Positions 21,201 to 32,293 of a stretch of DNA of 64,000 nt are shown here, piece after piece. The notes below the pieces were generated by a model. That model saw only the letters and a program-made list of their open reading frames with translations, made no database searches and was not told the DNA's origin. The position numbers were made by a program, and so were the translations under genes. This DNA is from Paracentrotus lividus (Eukaryota > Echinodermata > Echinoidea > Camarodonta > Echinidae): the NCBI GenBank assembly GCA_940671915.1, contig CALNVZ010003434.1, forward strand, positions 15,976,017-16,040,016, in the 5' to 3' direction. Position 1 is the stretch's first letter. The number at the start of each line of letters is the position of its first letter.

Positions 21201-22792
21201 TAAACAATTTGTAAGCTTTGATCGTTTAAAAATTTTGAACATTGAATTTACGGGCATCTCTTCAGTAAATAAGTCATGATCAACATTCAAAGTCCATTTT
21301 CATTTTCTTCTGTGTGATCCATATGCTTTAGCCAATATCTTGGTAACATGGTTGAACACAAGTACCAGGTTTGTTTTGTTTTTTTCGTTGGGTTTGTCAG
21401 TAAAAATATCATAATCATATTTCCTTCATTATATTTGATTCATAATTTAATTTTAACTGCTGCCAATCCCATTTCAAGCCTGAACATTTTGGCCCAAATC
21501 AAACAGCAGGCAATTTCAAAACATGGTTTCTGAAAACTATGTATCTGTAGCTATGTATATTTAGGTGTAAAAGTACCTTAATTCCTGGGATGATGTTCCT
21601 CTGCTTCAAGATATCCACAAGTCGAGTGCCATCCTCGGTCTTCTGCCAGAAGGTCTCATCATAGAGGATTACACCACTGATGTAGTTAGCAACTTCGTCA
21701 GGGGCTGTGAAGAGAAGATGGCGGTATGCACGGCGGTTTTCTTCAGTGTTCTCAACATTGATGTTGGACAGCCGCTTTCCCATGGTGCCTGTAAAAGTGA
21801 AATTCCAGTTTCGTGAAGAAAATAAAAAATGGGTCTCTTAGTTCTGATTCCAAAACAATTGAAAAGAAAAGTCTGCAATAAACCTTTTAAAAAATGAATT
21901 TTTTTCCCTTAATAATAACAGAGGAACATAAATTAATTTATGATGACCATGTGACTTCCTCTATACAAGCTGTCCAGACAAAAGCAGATCTGCCAGGCCG
22001 ACAGCGACTATACATGTATCAAGCCTCAATTTGAAAACCTTTACAGGCTGTATAAGATTTCGTAAAAATTTTGTCCCTTATCATTGGGAAACTTATCCTG
22101 AGGCATTTATTTTTAATTTCCTGTTATTAAAACCATAAGCATCATATCTAACAAGTGTAATTTAAATGGAAAGATGAAAGCCTGCTACATCATGTGTGGT
22201 AGTCATAGAATTTGTACAGAGCTACATGTACATGTACATTTGAAGGGTTGATAATGCAATTTTTGCATGAAGATTTCTTTACACCCCTACTCATGAACTA
22301 ATCACACTCCAACATGAGAAAGTTATCTTACATAAATCTAAAGAAGTAAAGCCTGGATCCCATATTTCTCCTGGGCCCAAACGGCATGTAACAACCTTCG
22401 CTTTGCCCATATTCATACCAACCGCACCGAACGAAAATGGGCAAAACAGCTGTTTTTACTTGCCATGCAGGCCCAAGAATATGATCCTGTCTTTATCAGC
22501 AGCAGATAAAGCATCAGGGGCCTGGGGCCCGTTTCTCGAAACCGTCATAAGTCCAAGTTCTTGGATAACCCATAGGGACACGTGTTATAGAATTAACACG
22601 TGTTTCAATGGGACGTCCACGAACTTAGACTTAAAACGGTTTCGAGAAACGGGCCCCACAAGGAGAATGTTGCTTACCAGTGCTTTCATCAGCAGCCAAG
22701 ATGCCATGTCCAGGGCGGACAATGGCCTCAGCCGTCTTACGAAGACCAGCCTTCTGCTCAGCAGTCAAGTATTCAGCTACTCCGGTTGGCAT
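13689..22792 (-). CDS. Fructose-bisphosphate aldolase, class I (complete, 365 aa)
   Basis: Coding exons on the minus strand are 22792-22678, 21788-21577, 20970-20752, 19060-18977, 17230-17056, 15141-14942 and 13781-13689. Phases are 1, 0, 0, 0, 1, 0 and every junction is GT-AG. The product catalyses reversible cleavage of fructose-1,6-bisphosphate to dihydroxyacetone phosphate and glyceraldehyde-3-phosphate in cytosolic glycolysis and gluconeogenesis. Visible active-site features, numbered from Met: Asp35 in GILAADEST, Lys109 in GIKVDKG, Lys149 in FAKWRCVLK, Glu190 in VPIVEPE, Schiff-base Lys232 in LLKPNMVT, Ser274 in FLSGGQSE, Arg306 in SYGRALQ, and the C-terminal Tyr365. Length matches animal aldolases (about 363 aa) and nothing essential is missing. 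The start is the first ATG after the 5' UTR, matching the family's N-terminus. Vertebrate A/B/C naming does not apply with confidence. Confidence 0.98.
15597..16631. mobile_element. 1,035-bp TIR element in an aldolase intron
   Basis: A perfect 19-bp terminal inverted repeat GGGGGGCGTTTCACGAAAC is present at 15597-15615 and, inverted, at 16613-16631. Further inside, both ends carry related sub-terminal motifs (AGTCATAAGTCTAACTTC on the left, its approximate complement on the right). I see no transposase frame. It lies between the last two coding exons but one (15141-14942 and 17230-17056). It is a non-autonomous DNA transposon, and target duplication is not clear. Confidence 0.85.
17640..17735. 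repeat. (GTT)n / poly-T low-complexity tract
   Basis: Runs of TGTTGTTGTTGTTG interspersed with GTTT units end in a T-tract and a G-tract, in the aldolase intron between 17230 and 18977. Confidence 0.9.
22524..22657. mobile_element. 134-bp MITE in an aldolase intron
   Basis: Near-palindromic termini: GGGGCCCGTTTCTCGAAACC on the left and its complement on the right, with about 37 bp of pairing that continues into GTCATAAGTCCAAGTTC. It ends only about 20 bp before the donor of the first coding exon. Its ends resemble those of the 1,035-bp element (CGTTTC...GAAAC core), so the two may be related. Confidence 0.82.
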
Positions 22793-24045
22793 GGTGATTA
22801 GTTTTTAGTGTTCTAAGTGATGATTACAAAAATAGAGATCTGCAAGGACAAAAAAAGAGAAAAAGAAAGGTTCATTTAATAATCTGTCTTTATTATAAAA
22901 ATGTAATTTGCATTCACCCGTTTCAAAGATGTTTAATTTTGGTTTTTTTTTTTTTTTTTTAACAGGGGGAGGGGGTGGGGTGGTCTGTCATCAAACAAGC
23001 ATTCATTGCGTCACTTATATACAACAAAAATAAAAACAAATGTGAGGAAAGGAAAGAAAAAGAAGAAAAAATTAAGAAAATAAAATATAGGAAAGAAAAA
23101 AAAAAGAAAAAAAAAAGGACAAGAAAGAAAAGAATGGGAAAAGGGAGAATTTGACAGGGAACGATAAGGAGAATTAATTCAATAACATCAACATTTAATA
23201 ATAATTTGCTAAAGAAAATGCTAAAAAGGCCTGAAATTTAAAATTGCAGAATGCCTATGATTTTCTCATGAGTCAATCATGACATGACATATTAGCATTT
23301 GATTTGGGACAGGGAGAATGAAACTCGTCATTAAAAATGTTCTAGAAAAGCTGATGCCTTGCCCTTGCCTCTATAATTCCACTTGGGACAAGGGACAAGT
23401 GACAAGATCCATCAGCCATGGTAATTAATTGCCTGGGTATGCAGACATCACATCGACAGACTTGCTACAACAAGATACAACTGGTTTGACACGTACACCA
23501 CAGCTGTGACGTCACACTGCAGGCAAATCGCGCATGCAAAGACCGTGCAATGGAGATTTGTGTCATGAACTATGGCCATTGCCCAGGCAAGGGTTCACGA
23601 TTCGTACTGCCATTTCATTCTTTTAAATCAATCTTTCATTGCTTCAGGTCCATAAATTCTTTTAAATAATCAAGCTTAGATAACATATCTACAATTATAT
23701 GACAATGACAACAATATACACCCTAAAATAAAACGTTACATTAAGATCTTTAAAAAAAACTTTGCTCGCCTCGCCTCCGAAATTCCTCGCCGGTTCCGAG
23801 CGGCGGCTGAGCTCGAGGTGCGAGCATTAGCATATCATTATCATCGGGAGATCCGGGAGGAAAATTTAGCAAAATGTTGTGACAATATCAATTGATCGTA
23901 CATCAAACTAATCATTCAAAATACACAAAGATCATAATTATTAGCATATAAATCTACCATACCTGTTATCTAGCTGAATTGCGCACTGTAAACGGCACCA
24001 GCAAATCCTCCTCACAACGACTGCGACCGTGACTCGACTCGACTC
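22790..24045 (-). promoter_or_regulatory. Aldolase 5' UTR, non-coding exon 1 and probable promoter edge
   Basis: The coding exon extends upstream to an acceptor (TTGCAG, exon start 22839) after a long pyrimidine tract. A matching donor, GATAACAG/GTATGG, sits at 23963. The upstream exon, 23963 to about 24045, contains the GC-richer ACTCGACTCG-type sequence. The transcription start is a guess because no TATA box is evident above it. Intron 1 contains a GC-rich patch at about 23765-23825. Confidence 0.6.
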
Positions 24046-24983
24046 CGTGAATGCAGAAACGTAACTGGGTCAGGTGTGGTGGGCTAAATTGTCCAGGTGG
24101 GAAAAATTGTCCTACCCGTACCCGTGCCTGATATTCGTCCGCTGGGAAATCTGTCCATCACTCAAAAAAGTTCACATCACACATCGGCTTTTTAACACAA
24201 AAACAAAAAACAAAAACAAAAACAAATTAAGATTGATCATAATGAGGACAATCACCTCCTGAACATTTAATGATCCGGATCGATAATTTACCCCGGGGAA
24301 ACATACGCCCTAAGGTGCCAATTATATACCCAAAGAAAATTCCCATCGGTAGTTACTTCCTAATTAGAAACATCCAAACCCGACAACTAGACCTACCCAG
24401 GATAATTAATTACTTTACTCCACCGTCACCCCACTAATTTGGATAGGCCTATAGTTACTTGGAAATTATTGTATAATTGTATTTCCATAGACAAAATGAA
24501 AATAAGTTAGGTTAACCCTAATGAAAATAAAAGTGGTCTCAAAACATAATTACACATTAGGCAGGAATTTACAAAAATGTTCCATGAAATTTGGAAGTTG
24601 TGGATCCCGGATACAATTTCCCTTCGGCTTCACAAAACGAAGTGAATAGTGACAAAATAGATAAAAGTGGTGTATAGGGGGAAATACGACAGGCGCGTAT
24701 CCGGCACCCCGGGGGCCCCCATGTGGGGGGGGGGGGGGGTGTGAGTGCCAGTGGAGTGTTTGCACAAATATTAAATAAAATCTCAGGAATATTTTTCTTT
24801 TCTTTTCATTTTCTTCTTCCTCTTCTTCTTTCTTCTTCTTCTTCTTCTTCTTCTTATTCTTCTCTCTGTCAGACTGTGACGATCTGTTCCTCCTCACTGG
24901 TACCTTCATCTTTATTCAAATTTTCTTTTTATATCATAGCTCTATAGGAGCTTATACGCCTGGCCCCCTCACTGGCTCTATCC

Positions 24984-25026
<43 letters not shown>

Positions 25027-26248
25027 CTCTCTCACTCATTTTCTCTCCGTCTTCTCTTTCCTTATTGACCATCATGTCTATAAAGAAAAAATAATAATCG
25101 ATTTTTCTTTTTTCATCTGTTAAAATTTTATTTAAGAGAATACGCGATTATAAACATTTATTCAATTAGATAATATAATAGTGTGTAGCCTAGGCCTACA
25201 AAATAGAAATAAAGTTAGAAATAAATATCCAGACCAGAATACTGCAGGTATAAAATATTTACTACGAATTCTGGTTTTAAAAACAAGGAACAAAGTGTCA
25301 GACCTGAATAATCGACTTGCATCTCAAATTGGGGTAACAAAATATCATTTAAATTAGATTTTGAATAAATAAAATAAAAAAGAAATATATATATTATATA
25401 AATAGTGTACAATCTATCGCGCAATAGACTGGATTATAAGTACGACAATTACTAAATTATCCCGAGAGCAGATTTGTTTCTCCGAGGCCACAGGCCGAGG
25501 TGAAATAGATCTGCACGAGGGATAATTTAGTATTTGGAGTTCATATAGTCCAGTAATGTTGCAAGATGGAGCGTTCACTATTTATTATAGTAAATAGACC
25601 CCGAGATCTTTGACTGAACCTTATCTGGTTTTATCTTTGCCCAAATTTTGGTGCTAAATTAACTATTATGACGTAGAATGTTGCTCCGCGTATCCATTGT
25701 TATAACCTGCTGTGCGCACCATTTTACTGTTATTACGCGCTTGTAATAAGGCAAACGCACCTGGCAATCGATAGAATCGATACACTCCCCATTCATTTAA
25801 CACGGGCTTACCCGTCCAAAAACCGAAAGTTATATTGAACATATGTACAATATAACAAATTGAAGGTAGGTCACGTGGTACCGATCTATCCAATCCCAAC
25901 GCGTATTTTTTACCACTATTTACTATAATTAACTATGGCATGATACATATGGCATGTATTTTGCTCAATATTACAAACATAACTAAAATGTGATATAAAA
26001 AAAGATGGGACAATATTTCTAGTAATCAATTGACTAAAAGATAGGCCTATATACAAATAGATCATTTCGATTTAATAAGAGTAGATTCCTGAAAAAAATT
26101 GTTCAGCAATTAAATAGGATATTAACTTTATTGTAATCATAATGACGTTGCATAAAACTGCTTTTAATTGTGTTTTTTCATTGTATTTCCTTACTCATAT
26201 TTAAAAAGCAAATAAATTTTACAGGCTATGTAATTATGATAGATTACG
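24046..26248. other. Intergenic repeats between aldolase and the cluster
   Basis: No gene is seen. The stretch contains a G-tract at about 24724-24740, a CTT-rich tract at 24800-24860, a (CT)n tract at 24987-25024, and a small inverted-repeat area at about 25425-25560 (GATAATTTAGTA and TACTAAATTATC around a GAGGCCACAGGCC core). Confidence 0.6.
24987..25024. repeat. (CT)n microsatellite
   Basis: An uninterrupted CT dinucleotide run of about 19 units. Confidence 0.95.
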
Positions 26249-27359
26249 CAGGGGCGTATCCAGGATTTCCCAATAGGGGGGGCGCAAGGAAATTTTTATC
26301 GCCGTCAGGGGAAGGGGGAGGGGGTTCTTCTAATTCATATTGTACATGAAATTCCACATTTTTTTTTTCAATTATCACAAAAAGTTACATAGTTTCTATA
26401 CCCTAGACAATGTATGTTGCGTAGAAACCTATTTATGTGTGCATTATATACCCTTCTGAATTGGAATCTGCGAGCGCGAAACGAGAGTCGAAAATGTTGA
26501 GGTTTTTAAAGTTATATGAAATAAATAAAGGGGCATTTTCTAGTACTAAGAATGGTAGATTATTGGTGTATAATAGACCCAATTTAATATCCGCGAGCGC
26601 GAAGCGCGAGCTGAAATTTTTAAAGGTAAAAATTGGAGTTATTAATTTGTGCATTATGATTTGGTATCAGCGAGCGCGAAGCGCGAGCCGAAAATTTGGG
26701 GTTTAAAATTTTTTTAAGGTAAAATTTAGAACTATTATTGTGCATTTGATTTGGTGTCAGCGAGCGCGAAGCGCGAGCCGAAAATTTGGGGTTTAGAATT
26801 TTTTTAAGGTAAAATTTAGAGTTATTATTGTGCATTTGATTTGGCAGCAGCGAGCGCGAGGCGCGAGCCAAAAATTTGGGGTTTCAAAAAGTATTTTGAA
26901 TTAATAAAGGGGTACTTTCTAATAACCCATGAGGCCAACTATGTTTCCCAGGAGGCCGAGGGCCCAGGAGGCAGAGGGTCCAAGAGGCCTCTTTTCTTTG
27001 TGAAATTTTGAAACTTTAGTTTTAAATATTTTTACTTTTTCGTCACTAATGTATTTCTTTTTCTTAAAAAAAGGGCGTTTGAGCAATTATTGCAAAATAC
27101 AATATGAGAAAAGTCGGCCTCGTGGGCCCTCCCCACATTAAGGCTTAGTTATGGTCGTTTAGAACCAAATAAGCCTATTTCGGCGAAAATTGTACAAGTA
27201 TCGAGCCTTATTCCCTTCTCTTTCTTTCTTTTTCTTCTTTTCTTTCCCTTTTTCCTTCTTTCTCCCTTTTTCTCTCCTCCTTTTTTTTTTTTTTTTTTTT
27301 TTAGTCGGCCAATAGGGGGGGCGCGCGCCTGTTGCGCCCCCCCCCTGGATACGCCCCTG
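26249..27359. mobile_element. 1,111-bp TIR element with internal GCGAGCGCGAAGCGCGAGC repeats
   Basis: The terminal inverted repeat CAGGGGCGTATCCAGG is perfect at both ends and is flanked by the direct repeat ATTACG (26243-26248 and 27360-27365), a clear target-site duplication. Inside are five copies of a GCGAGCGCGAAGCGCGAGC-type motif (starting near 26470, 26593, 26670, 26760 and 26850), the last three spaced about 90 bp apart, each followed by CGAAAATTTGGGG or a variant. A pyrimidine-rich tract precedes the right end. There is no transposase frame. Confidence 0.87.
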
Positions 27360-27591
27360 ATTACGTTTATATATAAAATTCAATCGATTATAAGTGACCG
27401 ATGACAGAAATGATGAATAACAATAAGTGGAAAAATGTTAATTATACGTTTCATTTCTTACTATTATGATTAAATAAAACGTTTATATTATTATTATTAT
27501 TATTATTATGATATAAATATATATTATCATTCATAATTAAATTAATATGCGTTCGTGGCTAACACTTTATTTCTTGTCTAGATTTGAATCC

Positions 27592-27792
27592 TTAGTCGGT
27601 TTCACTCGATGTTTCATTAGACGCTGATGCAGATGCTGAGACGGACGATGAACGTCGGAAACGAGCTGCAGAAGATGAGAAAAATAATTGATATATTAAA
27701 TCAATAAATAATAAAACAAAATGATATTAAAATATATATATATATTCAAAAGGAATTGACCTCAAATAACAAGTGTGTCTATTATTATAGAC

Positions 27793-27833
<41 letters not shown>

Positions 27834-30480
27834 TTGGTATTATTTTGTTTGTATATACGTGTATATATATGCAAGAGTTCACTCATAAATATTCGTTATA
27901 GGAGTAAATAAATCCGATCTCTATATGGCCTTTCTGACTGAGCAAATTTTTTTTATGGAGGAAATATTTATTAAAATATAACGTATTACACGTTACATTA
28001 CTTTTAATATTCCATTGGAAAATGTTGCTAAGATATTTCAATCATTGACTGGTTGAGTAAATTATGTAATACAAATCTTATTGTCGACAAAAATATATAT
28101 TATTCCTACCCTTTGCAGGGGCCGCGAAGCCGGGGGGGGGGGGCGTCAGTTCCCTATTTTTCAGGCTTGTATAAAAACGAAAAAATGACCATCTATTTGT
28201 GATTTTTTTTTTTTCCCCCAGAGTATTTTCATGCTCACGCCCCCTTCGATTTTCAAAAACGCTCCGCGGACCCTGCATTAATGTGTTGAAAATGAAAATC
28301 ACGATTGATTCGTTTAGAGGAAAATGCAATTGAGAAGCAGAAGTACAATATTTATGGCCCCATATACCTGACATAACATTAAATGCATTATAATGTACTA
28401 TCAGTCCACTAAATGCAACTATTCATCGCTTATGACGTATACGGCATATTGTAATAATAATAACATTAATAACCTTATATCACTATCCTTTCTTCATACC
28501 ATTAATCAACCTGAATATTGTATTTATCGGGTCTTTTGTCTATCAATCCAATTCTCTTTGAACGTTGAAATTTGACCTTGATTTCATTACAAATCACAAT
28601 ATAGGGGAAATGTATCTTTTATTTTCTTTACCTGACGCGGAGCAGGTCACAACTTGTGCACAAATATTTTCCAGGATTTCACAAGCATTGGTTAAGATCT
28701 GTTCTCCTTCTTCCTCCAAGCATATATTCCCACCAGGATTCAACAAAGCTCTCTCATCTGCTGTTATATCAGATGGAAGGTTTTCAATGAATGCCTCACA
28801 ATCCGCGTTGATCTGTGTTCGGTATGCTCCACAGATATCTTGAAAGTCAAGAGTCCGGTCGGTTTGGGCTATATGCATGAAGATAGAAAATAATTAAAAA
28901 TAGTTTGAAAAAATTCAAAGGTATATCAAATATAGATTTAACAAGTTACTCTAAATGAGAGCAGAACAATAAAAAATAATGAAGATTTGGAAACGAAAAA
29001 AATAGATCTCAGTAAAAAAAAAAAAAAATGTCAATTTATGGATCGGTAATATTATATGAATCACTGCGTTGTAAAAGCGTTTAACTTCAAAGCTCTTTCA
29101 TGAAATTATGACACACAATGAGTAGCCTATATATTAGGAAAAGTTTTCCAGATTTGGAAACATATTTTACATATAGGCCTAACGCTATATTGTATTCCCC
29201 TTCTATATTTTCACTAGAACCCCGAAGAAGATTATATTTAATCCTTTATATATTAGAACGCATAAAAAGCTGATTTATTAATGTGATCTATAGTGGATAC
29301 CGATTTGGTTTGCAGAAAATAATAAGGGTATATTCACCTCAACTGCATAATAATGCCATTTCCCTTTTTTGACTCTATCCTATACCCCCGGCCTATACCA
29401 TAATGTCCGACCGACACCTTACCCGTGATGAATTGAATATGAATTTTATCTGGTCTTCATCACGCATCTATCATACACGAAAAGTTTACTGCCCCCCCCC
29501 CCCCTTGAGGCGGAGTTAAAATTGTGATTATACCGAGACTTTAAAATAAATATGATTTTTTTTTTTTTTTTACCTTTTACATCCAGTGCAGTGAATGCGA
29601 TGAAGCAACAAACAAACAGACATGATTTTAACCTAAAAAGAAATTATACAAAGATTGTCAGGTTATTTTTTTTTTCTTTCAATAAAATTTTTACCAGACT
29701 TATGAACACAATAAAACAGCAAGTATTGAAAAGGAATTAAATACTCAACAAATGATATAAAGTAGTATTAACTTTTCAAGTAACTTCAATACCATATATT
29801 ATTTTCAGTATCGGAACCAGGTGGGGCGCAAGTGACGCGCCCCCTATAATTTAAAGACCAATCATTGACTGTACATATTTAAATTTGAAGATTTAGGCGA
29901 CGCCCCCGCACCCTGTCGGGACTGGCGCCACCTCCTATTTAAAAATCCAGGATCCGCCACTGATTTTGTATACAACTAAGCGTTCTGGAATTATGTTTAT
30001 GATACCCTATACACTCTGTCTCTAAACATAAAGGGTTGAATTAACACCATTCCGATTTATAGGGGCGATACGCCATTTCGGGTTAATAACTATAGTCGCA
30101 CGACACATTCCGGTATACGGTCCCAGTGATTTACCAGGAATGCAATATACAGTAGAAATTAAAATAACCTTTTGAAAAATAGTGAAGGCCTCATACGTGG
30201 TCACATATCAGTAGCATGAAAGATATTACACTTTAAAAACGGTATAAGTATATAAATAATCAATTGTTTTAATTTTACAAATTTTGGGGTCAGATGGAAT
30301 ATTCTGACACTTCATATAGCAATAATGAAATAAATGATAGTAAAATAATGGTAATAAATATTTACTTTTTATTTTCCCAATTTTCGGGGACAAAATATTC
30401 TGATGTATATTTTATAACAATGATAAGTAATAAAATAATATGAAAATAATAATAATACATGTACTTACTACTGAAGCCAT
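27592..30480 (-). CDS. Gene A: small secreted six-cysteine protein (unknown family)
   Basis: Minus-strand exons are 30480-30469 (MASV), 29632 to about 29581 or 29574, 28868-28632 and 27665-27592. I do not recognise the family. The third exon encodes the six-cysteine domain, C-x10-C-x25-C-x12-C-x6-C-x5-C, identical in amino acids to gene B. The last exon encodes RFRR followed by a Ser-rich tail. Exon 2 is uncertain. The donor AAAG/gtaaaa gives a 59-nt exon in the wrong phase, while a donor 7 nt earlier (GGAT/gtaaaa) gives 52 nt and keeps the frame, yielding a weak signal sequence (KIMSVCLLL). A +1 slip in a TTTG run relative to gene B explains the conflict. The gene is divergent from B and 1.8 kb away from it. 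It could be functional through the alternative donor, or broken only in its signal peptide. Confidence 0.72.
27788..27832. repeat. Poly-T tract in gene A intron 3
   Basis: About 42 consecutive T residues lie just upstream (+ strand) of a GTTGGTATT sequence. A retroposon tail or replication slippage are both possible. Confidence 0.85.
28116..28275. mobile_element. 160-bp MITE (CAGGGGCCGCGGAGC family) in gene A intron 3
   Basis: The ends are CAGGGGCCGCGAAGCC and, inverted, CAGGGTCCGCGGAGCG. The interior contains AAAATGACCATC...TTGTGATTTTT, shared with the copy at 36048-36229. Confidence 0.82.
29806..29962. mobile_element. 157-bp MITE in gene A intron 1
   Basis: The ends CAGTATCGGAACCAGG and, inverted, CAGTGGCGGATCCTGG are flanked by a direct repeat ATTTT on both sides (29801-29805 and 29963-29967). 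It is non-coding. Confidence 0.78.
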
Positions 30481-32293
30481 TTTGAAATTGTTGTTGGTTG
30501 GTCGGATGTTATAGTAAAAATCGAGTGAAGTATATCCGATTCGAGAGATGACGATTTATATGATGAAATAAATCAAATCGTCTCCTTTTATACAAAATAA
30601 GTGGGTGAAATTCCTAAGTTTGTTTGGTCAAATCAATTAATACAAAAATTAAATCTGACAATTGTTGACAAAACAAGCAATATTCATTCCGATTACGTAA
30701 TGGTTCCAAATGACGTTTGAAGGATAAACAAAGAGATAATTTTTATGCAACAAAAATAAATAATAAGAATCATTAGCAGTGTTGGACACCAATACTGGTA
30801 TTTGGCTCATCATTTATTTTTAATGTCAAATTAATTAAATTATTAATAAATGTCAAAATAAATAATTATGAAACTATTCAATGATAAAATGATAAACAAC
30901 GAAATCTTCTATCCAAAAGTATGCACTAATATCAAAATCAACATTTACCCAGCATGATCGGCCTTTTCTATTCTATACGGGCATGTAATGCTGAACGAAC
31001 CATTTTGTTAATCCACAAATTTGTATGAAATTTATAGAAATCCTTATCGTTTTTTTATTTTTTATTATTATTTTTGCAAACTCTGTGCAATCCTGTAACA
31101 TTTGTAATGTATTAATATATTCTTATGCTGTGTGTAATACAGATCGGTCTGAAAGAAGTATTGACAATAATAAACATTGAAGGTTCCCGCATTACAATTT
31201 TTGGCATCGATTGAAACGCTGATTATGGCAATATGTCAACTATTTTGATGGACATCTGTATAATTATCGTCCGGTTCATTGAACTGTTATCATCATGCCC
31301 GAAAAATGAAGCCATGGAATACGAAAAGATAAAAAAAATTGAGATTGATGTATTAACAAAGCATTTATTTTCTCCCAATAATAGCATCAATAAAAGCTGA
31401 GAAAATTTATAACAAAAGTGTCTAACTAATAAGAGAAGAAGAAGAAAAAATGGATGGAGGGGGAATCGAGAAGACTATTCTGCCAACTTGTCGAAACTAA
31501 AAATGTCTTATAACTAATATAAGACCTACAGTGTATTATTATACAAAAAGAAATAAAATCATGGAAATTATATACCCTATATAAGATATATAATAACAAA
31601 TTTAAGGGTAAAAAGTTATTGATCCATTGTGTTTTGAAATTTAAAAAAAAATTAGGAAACTCTTATGCCTTCGGGTGACATTATACATATTTTGGTTTTT
31701 AACCCATGAAATTTTTATTTTGTTTCTGTCCAAATTGTGATTAAATTATAGTGTTTATGCGTCTGCCAAAAAGTAGTGAGCTGTCAGTTGTTAATGACAC
31801 ACTAATTAAGGGACAATGTAAACCGGATATGAGTTGGAACAATAATTATATAAGTTAATCCACGCACGAAGTTAATCAGTAATCTCAATATCAATGGTAC
31901 CAATAATTATTGAAAGTGACATTTTGATATTCAAACTTTAATTAGTGAAATAACACGATTTATTTGAGTCAAATATATGGATAAATACTTGTCATACCTA
32001 ATTACAAATGTTGCATGCATCTATTTATTTTGTATCCTTCAAAAGGTCATTTTGGGTCGTTACGTAATTGGAATGGAAATCGTTTGTTTTGTCAACAAAT
32101 CAAATGAATTTTGTTGCCTTTTTTTTTGTTTTTTTTTGCATTAATTGACAACGACTTTTATGGTGTAGGTCTACGCAAGCATTTTATATAAAAGGACACG
32201 ATTTTATTCATTTCATCATTACCAATCGTCACCTCTCGATACTTCATCCAAAACTCAATTCAAAACATCCGATCAAGAAAAGAAACATCTAAA
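30481..32293. promoter_or_regulatory. Shared divergent promoter region of genes A (-) and B (+)
   Basis: Each side has a TATA box (minus 30592-30586, plus 32185-32193) about 107 nt from its ATG. The sequence after each is conserved in mirror orientation (AAAGGANACGATTTNATT, then ATTTCATCAT). Farther upstream each side has a TTACGTAA palindrome (30693-30700 and 32060-32067) in a common context: TCATTTGG or TCATTTTGG before it, GGAATG and TTGTTTTGTCAACAA after it. TTACGTAA is a known core for PAR/C/EBP-type bZIP factors. The middle about 1.3 kb is AT-rich with no gene seen. Confidence 0.72.

Noticed and set aside
24550-24947. Lys/Glu-rich and Ser-rich frames
   Set aside because: Produced by CTT/GAA low-complexity sequence next to a G-tract.
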